64,000 nucleotides of DNA, from the NCBI GenBank assembly GCA_032622095.1, contig CP136064.1:142619954-142683953 (forward strand), read 5' to 3'. Of this stretch, positions 46,320-57,403 are shown in pieces. The position numbers and the translations under genes were made by a program. The DNA comes from Siphonodentalium dalli (lineage: Eukaryota; Mollusca; Scaphopoda; Gadilida; Siphonodentaliidae). The first letter of the stretch is position 1. Each line of letters begins with the position of its first letter. Below the pieces are notes generated by a model, which saw only the letters and a list, made by a program, of their open reading frames with translations, was not told the origin of the DNA and ran no database searches.

Positions 46320-47620
46320 AAAATAGAAGATGACTGCTGGCGACAATGTTTTCAAAAAAATTCAAAGCATTCGATAGCTCCCATCTAGTTGTCAGCCCGA
46401 AGATCAATATGAAGTTTGGTGACTATCAGATGAGGGATATGTCTGTACAGTTGCTAAACAATTCAGTCATGCAAAAGAGGATCAAACAGTAAGATACCAA
46501 ATTGCTGCTTGTGGTAATGTTTTTTAACGAAATTCGGGAAAATTAGATTACTCTCACCCTGGTTATCCAGAAGATCATTGTGGAATCTGGTGACGATCGG
46601 ACAAGGGGTGTCGTCTGTAGGATCAACCAAATTATTTAGCCATAAAAATAGTAAAATTCAAGATCACCGCTGGCAGTAATGTCTTCACAAGGACAGTTTG
46701 AGAACAAAATATGGCTCACATCTAGCGGTGACCCAAAATATCCACATGAGAAAAAGTTCTCCAATAAAAGCTGGCTGCAGGGTGCGCCAATTGATTCAAA
46801 TTCGAAATTTAGCAGGGTGTACTGCTTGTGGCCATGTTTTCCCCGCAAATTTGATAGACTGATGGACAAAACCACTGAATCCGTTGAATCAATATACACG
46901 TATACATGGATTAATTTGTATGCACTGTTATACACAGTACTGGTATATAAAGGTACTGAAAATAACATTATTACTAGTATACACAAAATAAACCATATAT
47001 CATGGCTATGGGTTCTAATATCCGAATATGACAGCTGAGAACTTGGTGTGAAGTGAAAAGTGGTGGTGTCTCAATTATATCTAACCCTCCACGTTAGAAA
47101 CATGCCATTAAATGTCATAAGTATAATCTAGCTTGAGGACAGAAGTTTTCCATAAAACCCCCCTTAATTCAACCAGGTCCTCGCGCGATTTATGGTCGAT
47201 CACATGATGATCTAGGGGGATTAGAATTGTTGTATAAAAACAGCACTGCATGTAAATATAAAATAAAATAGTGCTACATCTTATTACAGATTATTGCCAT
47301 ATATAATCAGTGACTATACAGACAGTCTGACCAAATAAAGTTTCAGTGACACTCTATCCGAAGAGGGGAATAATTCCATCTGTTACAGTCAATGGAGCAA
47401 TTATGAATCTGGAAATGTGAAATTTCTAAGTAATACTAGATATCGACATGACACGATAACATATAATGTAAATGCAATATGGCCGCTGGCGACCATTTTT
47501 TCCTATAAAATTAAAAAAATATTTGATAGCTCTTATCTGATAGATCAATATCAAGATAAATATGAAGTTTGGTGATGATCGGATGAGTGAAGTGGACTGT
47601 GCTAAACGGTTTAGTAATGC
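46320..47620 (+). repeat. Diverged satellite monomers with unrelated spacer
   Basis: Decayed monomers of the 160-bp family start near 46335, 46495 and 46660 (GCTGGCGACAATGTTTTC, GATCAATATGAAGTTTGGTG, GATGAGGGAT) and again near 47470 (AATATGGCCGCTGGCGACCAT). The roughly 600 bp between (46831-47459) have no gene. Confidence 0.55.
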
Positions 47621-48640
47621 TTAAAAAGATTCTTACCTTAATATTTTTATGTTCACTTTATAAACTTCACTGAGTCATCTTTGTCATGTATTGAGTTTGA
47701 TATATTTTGTCCAGCCCGGACATATACACCAAATTTCAATAATATTCATTGAGAAACAACGGACCAAACGCCATATAGCACCCCGTATACATCTTTTATT
47801 CCGAGCTGGCCTTTTATTCCGAGTGGGCACACGTCGATTGGGGCGAGTTAGCCGTGGGGCGAGTACGCCGATTCCGACACCTTCTCTATTTGCAGCAGGT
47901 ATACGTTTACGCTGATTTACGAGTAATTTAATTTACAAAATTCCCCAATTGGTATCGTAAATAGAGCGACCTTATTTGACAGAGAATGCCTCTGTTATTG
48001 ATTATCAAGTTGCTATATATTAAAAACGACAAATTCACATGCTCGTTCAAGCGCAGTAGTCTATTTTACCCATGTTAAAGGACATCCACAAATACTAAAT
48101 AACGCTAACCTACTGCGATTGTTTGACACGACAACTGTTAACATATTTGGGCTGAATTTATCTGACGCGGTACTATTCCTCAAAATAAACAACAAAACCA
48201 TCGTTACTTGGAAATGTAGTTTGGGCTAACATTTACATAAATCCTCCACATTATTTATCCCGACACACACGTCAGATGAAAAACAGCCATGAAGTAAACG
48301 GCCAAATTGGCCGAAATGAACTGATGAATAAATTCGATATTCCATGTATTCTAAAACTGGATAGCCTCAGTCCAGATATCCAATTAAAGGTTTTCCTCAC
48401 TGCACGGCCAAGAGAATTATTCGATATCATTTGTGAAGCTGACATGTTCACAGACTTCATGGTCTAATCGACAACGCGGACGTCAAGTTATAAGAACAAC
48501 AGCTAAGAAACTCAACATAACCTTGATTGCATAGTACAAAATCTAATACATGTGTCTAAATACTATTTCATGTTCATGAACCATACATTGTGTATGCATA
48601 TATGCATCTGTATACATGCAGTCAATTAGTTTAACTGTCT
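47621..48640. other. No supported gene
   Basis: A short direct repeat CTTTTATTCCGAG occurs at about 47791 and 47811. A 62-codon frame at 48276-48467 has no recognisable domain and no supporting context, so I do not call it. Confidence 0.35.
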
Positions 48641-48803
48641 ACCGATATGTGTGTCAGCAGACTCCAGTATTTAAGCTGTGTACATGTGCTTGTGTTTATA
48701 CGCTATAGCCTGCGGGCGGTCGGCCGTGTGTGCGTGCTGGTGTGTGTCATCACTGGCGATGGGTCATGCGTCTGTGCGATGTATGTATGTATGTCTGCGC
48801 GCT

Positions 48804-48807
<4 letters not shown>

Positions 48808-48878
<71 letters not shown>
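48808..48878. repeat. (TA)n microsatellite
   Basis: An uninterrupted TA run of about 35 copies, inside a broader TG/TATG-rich stretch (48640-49110). The open frames across it encode Tyr-Ile repeats and are not genes. Confidence 0.95.
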
Positions 48879-48879
<1 letters not shown>

Positions 48880-49129
48880 CACCGTGGCATATGAGCACAT
48901 GTATATGTATTGCATGTATGTTTTATGCGTGTATGAATATCTGTCTGTGTGTGAGTATGGATATGTATGTGTGCATGCATGTATTAGAGTGGGATTTGCA
49001 TGTATGATGGCGTGCGAGTATGTACGATGGGTGTCTGTTCGTATCAATATATACATGGTGTATGCGTGTGTGGGTATGCTTGCTGAACTCCTAGCGACTA
49101 TTCTTTGTTGTTATGTCCACTGTATATAT

Positions 49130-49222
49130 GTTTACTGTTCTTGTATTATTTGAATTTCCTTTTGTCAATTTATATTATTCATAACTCTCCGTGAATGGAG
49201 GAAATAAAGATATATATATTAT
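49130..49222 (+). mobile_element. LINE 3' end remnant
   Basis: CTCCGTGAATGGAGGAAATAA followed by a TA run matches the LINE 3' end at 13120-13153. No coding part is recognisable upstream. Confidence 0.5.
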
Positions 49223-50683
49223 CCATACGATAAACACTCACTCCACTCACATAAAACACTAAAGGACAACACCCGCTTATGTGATGCATCTCCATTATTA
49301 TTATAATTTCTTAATATAATATTGATTATTTTGATGATTTATGTATACGATATTGAACTTTATTCTGAATGTATGTACATGGCAGGCTATACCTTTTCGG
49401 CGCATGTACCTATACGTCGGACATGCTGGGTTTCCCAGCTGTCCAAATATTTTATAACTCTGTATACCATCATTGGTCCTGATTTGGCCTATATAACGGC
49501 TTAAATGGCACAATAACACACAACCAACCAATGTCCACTGTAATGGTTCTCACAACCATTTAATAGTTTGATGTAAAAATGTTACAGACATCCGAAAAAG
49601 CAAGAAGTGACATTGTCATTTTCCATATTATAGTATGGCATATGCCAAGGCGTCAGTTTCTCCGCAAACATGGTTACACGCAATAGATCATGATTTAATA
49701 TGAAGATAACTACATTATAACTGTCGCGCAATCACCCGTTTAGTCGCGTGCAAACAGCTGATTCTCCAAGAAGAGAATTTGTGCGTTAGGTCGAATGGTA
49801 CTAATGAAAAGGATGAGTGATTTATCAATATCCCTCGACATTGATAAACAACCATTTTTTTTACCCAGTTCTGGTCCCAACCGGTGAGGATGTAACTGCT
49901 ACGGCAAATGTATTTGAATGGGCAGTGTTTGATAGAGCTGATTTCGGGTTGAATCAAAGTTGAGTCTTTCTGGGGAATTAGCATTTATTTTCACAATAGA
50001 AATATACGGACATTCCGGTATAGTTGGAAGCGGTCCACAACAAACAATCGGAACTCCGGTTGTAATATGTGAAACGTGACTGAATAGCGGAGTTCCGGAA
50101 TATAAAGTAACATATCACAGTTTTACAAATTCTTATATACAAAGCATGCACATGTGTGAATTAACGACGCGGGATTCGATTAATAGATTTGCATTATAAA
50201 ATATCCGATCAACACAGTGGCATTATTAATTATTGAAAGTAAAGCTAAGAGTACGTGCGGTGAATGGTAATTAATGCATGAGCACATGCTTGGTCAAGAA
50301 TTGACACGTTGAAAATGAAAAGCCAGATGATTAATAATACAAAGAAAAGGTCGGAATTGCGAGAAAGCCTAATCTAACAAAGAAACGAACTTAACGCGAA
50401 TACTATAGAAACGAACCTCTGATACAGTCAAATCAATGTAAATAAACAATGAAATAATTGTCCAAAAATTAGCACTCTGACAAGTGGACTCAGTTTTATG
50501 ACCAACAAGATGACCAACATGGTGGCATAATATGCATGCCCGTTCGCTTGCTTCCAAATGTTATAGGATTTCCAAACTTGGAGTTACATAATTTATATAT
50601 GAGCCGAAAACAAAAACAAAAAGCCATATAAAGGTACTGGCAAACTAGTGACTCCACTCTACACATAGTTTAATTTATAAGAC
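49223..50683. other. No gene seen
   Basis: AT-rich sequence without recognisable coding frames or element ends. The minus-strand frame at 49715-49984 has no known domain. Confidence 0.35.
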
Positions 50684-51532
50684 CATTTTACAGATAGCGA
50701 TAATGATGCATTGTGGGCCAGAAAGTATCCAAACAAAGCCACGTGGTTTACGGCCGCATGCATTTACTATGGGGGATTTAGGGTGGGTCTATAAAACTAA
50801 TTATAACTTTGGTATCTGTCATAGTTTACGCGCGAAATTTTAAACATATATCAGGGACATGTATCCTTCTAGAATGTTCAAAAACATTTCCAGTTGCTTG
50901 TCGTATTTTAATTGATTTTATGCGATGAAATAATGCGAAAATTCAGAAAATTGCACTAATTTCTCAATATTTTGCTGTTTTAGTAAACGCCTGATAAAAG
51001 TCGTTCTATTGGGAATTTTTACACCAAATTTTCAGAGAATATAGAGTAAACACATCGGAATATCGCAAAGGAGTTCCGCGCATTTGGGATTAATTAACCC
51101 CCAGACTGCCGAAGCTGCCGTCAATAAATTCCTTTTTTCGTGTTCGACGAAAATGAAACTTGTCTGTTTAAAGGTCCCATTTTCGTATCGAATCGTGATA
51201 GAATCTCCATTTGTCAAGTTCATGGATAAATTACATCACACTTAATCGGCGATTGTCCGCGGCCATGAACCTGTGTTTTTATAACAATTTATTTGAAACA
51301 AACTGTTGCGCGTATACGTAGCAGTCGGCGCTTATATCAGTTGAAGTTAGTAATCGCGAAGCCCGTGTAACAAATGTTCAAATACAACAGAAAAAAAAAC
51401 TACGTAAAATAAATAGCGTGACCAATGCATTCACAAAACAATATACATCAGTTTTGAAAACGAGTAAAAACAATTATAAATGAAAACGCTCTTTATCGTG
51501 TACCGGCGCTTTTGCGCAAAAAGGTTTTTAAT
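50684..51532 (+). repeat. Left long terminal inverted repeat
   Basis: Inverse of 54744-55601. Marker stretches are TGGGCCAGAAAGTATCC, GACTGCCGAAGCTGCCGTC and GTACCGGCGCTTTTGCGC, each found as the complement in the right arm. Small indels separate the arms, for example about 10 bp near the outer end. Confidence 0.8.
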
Positions 51533-51807
51533 GGACGCAATCATTGGATTTTGTTCTAGGCTAAAAAAAACAAAACAATACTTCCTCTTTTGAAAGTTGA
51601 AGTAAAACATCACGGGTGTTGTTACATTCTATTGTGATTCTTTGGTGAGCACGCAGTGAACACAAGTCATACTTTGCCAAATTCGTGCCGTATATCACAC
51701 ATGTTTAGTATACATGACACGTCGTCACTTTCGATGAATTGTTGAAACACAAGTGAGATCATCTAACGGAAGTTTTATGGGGTATATAAAATATAAGCAT
51801 GGCCAGT

Positions 51808-52551
51808 TGACGAAACTCCTAAGAGAAAGACGCCAGCTCGAAGGAGAAGGGACGCAGCCAGACGGGCCAAATGGAAGAAGCAGAAGGGGGTGACTGTAGA
51901 TCGGCCAGTCACCCCTCCCCGTGTGGTTCAGCCATCCAGTGTCACAGCCGGTAGGCCGGAGTTGTCTGAGAGACGCCCAGACGACCCGGCCTGCATGGAG
52001 ACAGGTGACATTAGACTAGCTAGCAGGGACTCCGTAGATCTGCCGGAGGTCCCCGCTGTCGGCACAGAGACGAGCGGAGACAGGGACGCGGATACCACCC
52101 CCGATGTTCCTGCGCCAGTTTCGATGTGGAGATGGAAACACCACCCAGCCTTTCTTCACCAGGGGCGGATAGCACCATCTCCGCCCCTCCGACGCCGAAG
52201 TATGAGGAGAAGCCGGCGTCACCAACAACAACAACAGTAGAGGAAATAGAACGACAGCGTCTCGCCCTCAAGTGGAAAATCACACGCGACCCACGCAGCG
52301 AGTATCCACTCACCATACAAGAGTACTGCCTGCTGGGGCGCGGCCGGATTTACTTAGGATCAGATGGACAGGACCTTTCACCCAGAACGGTCACTAAAAT
52401 CAAAACAAACGAAGGACAACAGCTAAAATGGAACACCTGGCCACCTGAGTCCAGCAACCTCAGCGCCGACTCAGATTCAACCACAACAACAACAACAGCA
52501 ACATCCAACCGAAGCAAAAAGACAGCGAAGAAATCAAAGAAAAAAAAATAA
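51808..52551 (+). pseudogene. Basic-protein repeat family, copy C with a different C-terminal module
   Basis: 5'-truncated: it starts within the basic segment (PKRKTPARRRRDAARR) and runs through VDRPVTPPRVVQPSS. A one-base deletion near 52112 moves the frame; after it the protein reads ASFDVEME and on to a stop at 52551. The C-terminal part (TVEEIERQRLALKWKI, EYPLTIQEYCLLGRGRIYL, QQLKWNTWPPE) is unlike copies B and D, yet it ends in the same kind of Lys-rich tail (KKTAKKSKKKK). A conserved ATGTCTAGATCAT follows the stop in this copy and in copy B. Confidence 0.6.
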
Positions 52552-52631
52552 TATGTCTAGATCATTTTCATTTTCACCCTCACCAATCTCATGTTAATGT
52601 CACACCATTACATGTTCACATTAAATTCAAC

Positions 52632-52896
52632 AGTGGGTTGTAGGAGAGGGGTTCCGACCCTTTCAAATCTTCCCGGGAAAGTTTCCCAAACCCCCCATAG
52701 TAGTAGTAGTAGTAGTGACGAAACTCTGGCAGGGAGTGGAGCGAGGCAGTCAGAATTGCTTGACTGTATTAGTTCCTCCTTATCAGAGCGTCGGTACGAG
52801 TGAGTTGTGCGGTCTGTAACCTTTATTGGAAGCAACCGCCATCGTGCTGATGCCGGCGAGTGAGACGGTTTTGGATTAGGCTTAGTGCGACGGACA
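52632..52896 (+). promoter_or_regulatory. Conserved leader upstream of copy D
   Basis: GTGGGTTGTAGGAGAGG, CAAATCTTCCC, then CTCTGGCAG and CGGTCTGTAACC precede the start codon and match the leaders of units A and B on the other side of the window. A (GTA)n run occurs at about 52700-52717. Conservation across copies suggests transcribed leader or promoter sequence. No TATA box is evident. Confidence 0.45.
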
Positions 52897-53544
52897 ATGG
52901 AGCTAATCCCTGACGCCGCGTTAGCTGCAATACAGAGATCTCAAATTGCGGACACTGTTAGCTGGAGTCTCCAGTCTAACAGGGGCTATTTGACTCTTTG
53001 TGTTGAATTCCGGACGGAAGATGCTGGTAACCAGAGATCGTCTACCCGGAGCAGGAACGCCAAGACCAGCCGTACCATGAAAGAGGAGCCTCCTAAGAAA
53101 AAGACGCCAGCTCGAAGGAGAAGGGACGCAGCCAGACGGGCGAAATGGAAGAAAAAGAAGGGGTGACTGTTGATCTGCCGGTCACCCCTCCCCGTGTGGT
53201 TCAGCCATCCAGTGTCACAGCCGGTAGGCCGGAGTTGTCTGAGAGACGCCCAGACGACCCGGCCTGCATGGAGACAGGTGACATCAGACCAGCTAGCAGG
53301 GACTCCGTAGATCTGCCGGAGGTCCCTGCTGTCGGTACAGAGACGAGCGGAGACAGGGACGCGGATACCACCCCCGATGTTCCTGCCGCCAGTTTCGACG
53401 TGGAACTGGACAGCTTTACACCACGGACACCGGATTACCAGCACATCCCGGTGTCCTCCAGCTCAACCAGCACCAACAACAACAACAACAGCGCTCTATG
53501 GAAGAATCTGTCGCCGCTTGTGAAAGGGAAATGGAGTTGCTGAA
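52897..53544 (+). pseudogene. Basic-protein repeat family, copy D (one frameshift)
   Basis: The ATG at 52897 opens MELIPDAALAAIQRSQIADT and the frame runs to TGA at 53164-53166, just after the basic segment (ARRAKWKKKKG). The next frame (53145-53543) continues with VDLPVTPPRVVQPSS to the Asn/Ser-rich end, so a single-base indel in the A/G-rich stretch near 53155 separates them. In copy B the same join is uninterrupted. The final residues overlap the coiled-coil ORF at 53498. Confidence 0.6.
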
Positions 53545-53722
53545 AGAACCGCAAACGCAAAAGAAACATCAAGAAGAACAAAGGAGACAAATCGAAGAAA
53601 TTGAACGACAAACCGAAGAAATTGAACGCCTCTTGGAGCTAACATCTCGTCCTCCTCCTCCATCTCCGCAGTCATCAACAGAGAAGCCTAATCCAAAAAA
53701 GAAGAGAAAGAAGAAAAAATAG
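53498..53722 (+). CDS. Lys-tailed coiled-coil ORF overlapping copy D
   Basis: 74 residues starting with ATG (MEESVAACEREMELL), Glu/Gln/Arg-rich with heptad-like QIEEIERQTEEIERLLEL, then a Pro run and a Lys/Arg tail. It is the counterpart of 771-1001. Relative to the upstream frame it has the same -1 phase as in copy B. Here an ATG is available, whereas copy B has GTG. Confidence 0.4.
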   Translation: MEESVAACEREMELLKEPQTQKKHQEEQRRQIEEIERQTEEIERLLELTSRPPPPSPQSSTEKPNPKKKRKKKK

Positions 53723-54743
53723 GAAATATCACCAAATTGCTATCTTTTTTTCATTTCCCCCCCCCCCCCCTCTTACTTCTAATAAAAGCAAAAACATGAG
53801 GGATTAAGGAAAGGGCCCTTCGGCCCTTTCGACAATCCCGGGGCTAGCTACCCCAAAACAACCCAATTAAAAAAAACGACCGTGGTGTTCCATCAACTGG
53901 ACGGGGAAAAAAGATGAGAAAGTGCAGCTAGCCGAGTTGGCACACCAACAGAAACTTCCAGTTATTCAGTCGGCAGATGATCAACAGAAAACGGTTAATA
54001 CCCAAAAAGCGAAGTTGTTATGCCTGGAGTTTTTGTTGTCTCTTAATAAATGCTCAGATTCTACATACAATGAAGATGTGAGATTCAAGATTTTTCGCCA
54101 GATAGATCCAAATAAATACTTTGTTGAAATCTTTTACTGTATTTATGCAAAACGTGCATCTCCATCTTAACACATCGATGTAGATTGAAAACGACATATT
54201 TGCGGTCATGTAATGAGAACATAAACGCTCTTTATTGGTTCCGTTTTATATGGTATAAAATGACCTTCCGAATTACTCTAAACTTGAAAGTGCTTTGTAG
54301 GAAATCAATAAACTTATAGTACATGTACGAATATTCATATCAAATTAAATAATACTCACGTTTCTTGGTTACGTCGGTCATTATTGCAACCGAAAGCTGC
54401 ACAGCGATTTGAAGGAATTTTCAATTTATGATTTTGTAAGGGTAGTAGATGTGCACGAAGCGAAGTGATTTTGTTGAATGAGAGTAGAAGGGCGCGAAGC
54501 TTCATTTGTCAGTTAAAACACGAAATTTTCGTGAAACGCATGCGAAGCCAGATGTTCGAAGAGAGAATTTATTGACGGCAGCTTCGGCAGTCTGAGGGTT
54601 AATTAATCCCAAATGCACGGAACTCCTTTACGATATTCCGATAGTACTGTGTTTACTCTATATTCTCTGAAAAATTGGTGTAAAAATTCCCAAATAAAAC
54701 TACTTTCATCAGGCGTTTACTAAAACCGCAAAATATTGAGAAT
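53723..54743. other. Inner sequence of the long-TIR element
   Basis: After copy D come a poly-C run (53758-53770), an AATAAA-like signal (53780), a perfect 9-bp hairpin GAAAGGGCC-CTTC-GGCCCTTTC (53809-53830) and an 82-codon frame (53922-54170, GTG start, QKLPVIQSADDQQK) of unknown identity. From about 54560 it is a partial copy of the right TIR arm. Confidence 0.5.
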
Positions 54744-55601
54744 ATTAAAAACCTTCTTGCGCAAAAGCGCCGGTACACGATAAAGAGCGTTTTCATTTAT
54801 AATCGTTTTAACTCGTTTTCAAAACTGATGTATATTGTTTTGTGAATGCTTATTGGTCACGCTATTTATTTTACGTAGTTTTTTTCTGTTGTATTTGAAC
54901 ATTTGTTACACAGGCTTCGCGATTATTAACTTCAACTGATAAGTGCCGACTGCTACGTATGCGCGCAACAGTTTGTCTCAAATAAATTGTTATAAAAACA
55001 CAGGTTTATGGCCGCGGACATAAGCCGATTAAGTGTGATGTAATGTATCCATGAACTTGACAAATGGAGATTCTATCACCATTCGACACGAAAATGGGAC
55101 CTTTAAACAGACAAGTTTCATTTTCGTCGAACACGAAAAAGCGAATTTATTGACGGCAGCTTCGGCAGTCTGAGGGTTAATCAATCCCAAATGCACAGAA
55201 CTCCTTTATGATATTCCAATAGTACTGTGTTTACTCTATATTCTCTGAAAATTTGGTGTAAAAATTCCTAATAGAACGACTTTTATCAGGCGTTTACTAA
55301 AACCGCAAAGTATTGAGAAATTAGTGCAATTTTCTAAATTTTCGCATTATTTCATCGCATAAAATCAATTAAAATACGACAAGCAACTGGAAATGTTTTT
55401 GAACATTGTAGAAGGGGTACATGTCCCTTATATATGTGTAAAATTTCTCGCGTAAACTATGACAGATACCAAAGTTATAATTAGTTTTATAGACCCACCC
55501 TAAATCCCCCATAGTAAATGCATGCGGCCGTAAAGCACGTGGCTTTGTTTGGATACTTTCTGGCCCACAATGTAACAGTCAAAATGGTTATCTGTAAAAT
55601 G
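54744..55601 (-). repeat. Right long terminal inverted repeat
   Basis: Inverse of 50684-51532. It includes TTGACGGCAGCTTCGGCAG, which also occurs once more inside the element at about 54560 in the partial duplicate. Confidence 0.8.
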
Positions 55602-55631
55602 TTTTTTTAGACCATTTTACAGATAGCGAGA

Positions 55632-55825
55632 ATGTTTCCTGTCTATATAAAGCTATTCAATACAATTTCCGATACGGGAATATATCCGGAGAGCTGGACC
55701 CATGGGCCTATTCTACCAATATTCAAAAAGAAAGGTGATGTGATTAAAGCGGACTCTTATCGCGGAATCACACTCTTAAGCTGTGTAAGCAAGGTATTCA
55801 CTGGTATAATGAATAACCGACTTAA
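55632..55825 (+). pseudogene. LINE RT fragment, left of the Harbinger insertion
   Basis: Reads the RT fingers region (IYPESWTHGPILPIFKKKGD, SYRGITLLSCVSKVF, then TGIMNNRL). The frame is cut at 55825 by the PIF/Harbinger element and resumes after 59293. The fragment starts right after the direct-repeat copy at 55610-55629, so the long-TIR element lies immediately beside it. Confidence 0.7.
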
Positions 55826-55844
55826 GCTACCCTCACACCATAGC

Positions 55845-56130
55845 GTATGCTGAAACCTATGAGTTGCGTGTAAAAACTATTTGTATACGCACCAACCACA
55901 AGCGAAATCAACAATTTTGTCAATTTGTAACCTATTTGACCTATGGGTTGCGTGTGGGTTGCGTGTGGGTTGCGTGTGGGTTGTGGGTTGCGAACTGAAC
56001 TTATGATTCCCCCAATATCTGCGATCACCGGCATGCGAGTTACGTGCGAGTTGCGTGCAGAACTTACGAGTTGCGTGCGAGTTGCGTTAAAAACTTACAA
56101 GTTGCGTTTGACCTGCGTGCTAGTTGCGTG
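55845..56130. repeat. Left subterminal GTTGCGTG repeats
   Basis: GGGTTGCGTGT occurs in tandem at 55944-55980, followed by many GAGTTGCGTGC copies to 56130. The right subterminal region has the same motif in both orientations. Dense subterminal motifs of this kind are often transposase or Myb-like protein binding sites; here that is inference. Confidence 0.6.
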
Positions 56131-56308
56131 ATATATAATAATAATAATGCATATCATTTATATAGCGCTTAATCCCTGGTGTAGCTCTAAGCGCTTACAT
56201 TATTACCCCAGCTGTTATCTGCGAATATCTGTCACGTGATAAAAACCTATAAAAGCTGAGCCGATTCATTATTTTCTTCAGTACTGATTTGGTCATCGAA
56301 GAGTCAAC

Positions 56309-56839
56309 ATGAGGAAAGCTACCAAGAAATCAGATAAAAGTGACCACAAAAGTGATGTCAAAACTACTGAAACAGCTTCCCGTGGCCGTCGCCGAAAACA
56401 ACAAGCAAGAGGACGGTCTCCAACTCATCCGCCTACAGAACCATTGACTCGTGACTCCTCCATTTCATCACAGCATTCAAAGAATGTAGCAGTCATTGCT
56501 TCTGATGAACATGGCTCTGGTTCTCCACCCAAATCCAAGAAGAAGAAGAAGAAGGTGACCAACCCCACCAAGCCCAGGAAAATCAAAGAATCTGCTACTA
56601 TCAGCGAGTCCAGAGAGATTCTGATGGTTGAGTGGCTGAGGGAGAACCCAATGGTGTGGAATCCAAAAATCAACGCCAAGAAAGACAATACCAAGAAGCT
56701 GAAGAGGTGGGAAGATCAGGCCCAGGTGCTGGACCCCTCACATGGTGAGATCAAAGATGGCGCCCACTTGCAGCGATGGTTCCGGTCCTTGCGTGACATC
56801 CATGTGAAGCTTCACAAAGATTTAAAGAGCGGTGCTTGA
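56309..56839 (+). CDS. MADF/Myb-SANT-like DNA-binding protein of PIF/Harbinger
   Basis: A 176-residue frame from ATG. Residues 1-95 are basic and Ser/Thr-rich with a polylysine run (KSKKKKKKVT), probably a nuclear targeting region. Residues about 100-170 form a MADF-type domain: REILMVEWLRENPMVWNPK, a tryptophan in KRWEDQAQ and a final LQRWFRSLRDIHVKLHK. In PIF/Harbinger elements the second protein binds DNA and helps bring the transposase into the nucleus and to the ends. The frame is intact. It is the plus-strand partner of the transposase at 57404-58688, about 560 bp away and convergent. Confidence 0.8.
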   Translation: MRKATKKSDKSDHKSDVKTTETASRGRRRKQQARGRSPTHPPTEPLTRDSSISSQHSKNVAVIASDEHGSGSPPKSKKKKKKVTNPTKPRKIKESATISESREILMVEWLRENPMVWNPKINAKKDNTKKLKRWEDQAQVLDPSHGEIKDGAHLQRWFRSLRDIHVKLHKDLKSGA

Positions 56840-57403
56840 GCCAGGGACCTTACTGCAATGACCGAGAGGGAGACGTGGATCAATACCCAAATTCACCTTC
56901 CTGAAGAGCATCAGTCGGCACCACCGTGAGCACATCGTCAGTGTCCGGACAGCTCTCCAGAACACCGAAGTGTTTTACAAGTTATGACCACTTACATCAC
57001 GGTTACATCTCCATACAAACAGTCTATATGACAGTTCATCCTTATATTTATATACATTTAGCGAAAAAGCCACTTTTGTAAATGTACAAAACCAGCCCAA
57101 AATATCCCATAGCACCCTTGGCAAAAGTTAACAGGAACAATTTATCTTTATATTGAAACCCGATGATTTATTAAGTCAATCCAAATGCGCCCAAAACATT
57201 ACGCGTTCGTCTTTCCAAACCCAAATGAAGTATCGATGTTGTTATGAGCTTGCAGTTATTAGCTGTTGCGCATTCACCGAGAAATAATTGCAACTAGCCA
57301 CGTGGGCGCCGACCAATCGGAATGCTAGATTTAGTGATGATCACACTTAGTTTGTAAATATAACATGTTATGGAACAACAATACAGTATATACATCGATC
57401 TCA
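56840..57403. other. Spacer between the convergent Harbinger genes
   Basis: No coding sequence seen. It presumably holds the 3' ends of both transcripts, but no clear poly(A) signal pair stands out. Confidence 0.4.

Larger units (their letters stand above)
50684..55601. mobile_element. Long-TIR element (about 4.9 kb) carrying basic-protein gene copies
   Basis: Two inverted arms of about 850 bp (50684-51532 and 54744-55601) match over their whole length, starting CATTTTACAGATA. A further partial copy of the right arm (about 54560-54733) sits inside in direct orientation. A 20-bp direct repeat, ending in ACAGATAGCGA, is present at 50681-50700 and 55610-55629, overlapping the left arm end and lying just outside the right. 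The interior holds copies C and D of the basic-protein family and no recognisable transposase. Foldback-like or MULE-like non-autonomous elements have this form, but the class is unresolved. Confidence 0.7.

Noticed and set aside
48647-49153. 168-codon frame with a Tyr-Ile run
   Set aside because: It is a translation of the (TA)n microsatellite and neighbouring TG-rich sequence; overlapping frames on the other strand are equally open.
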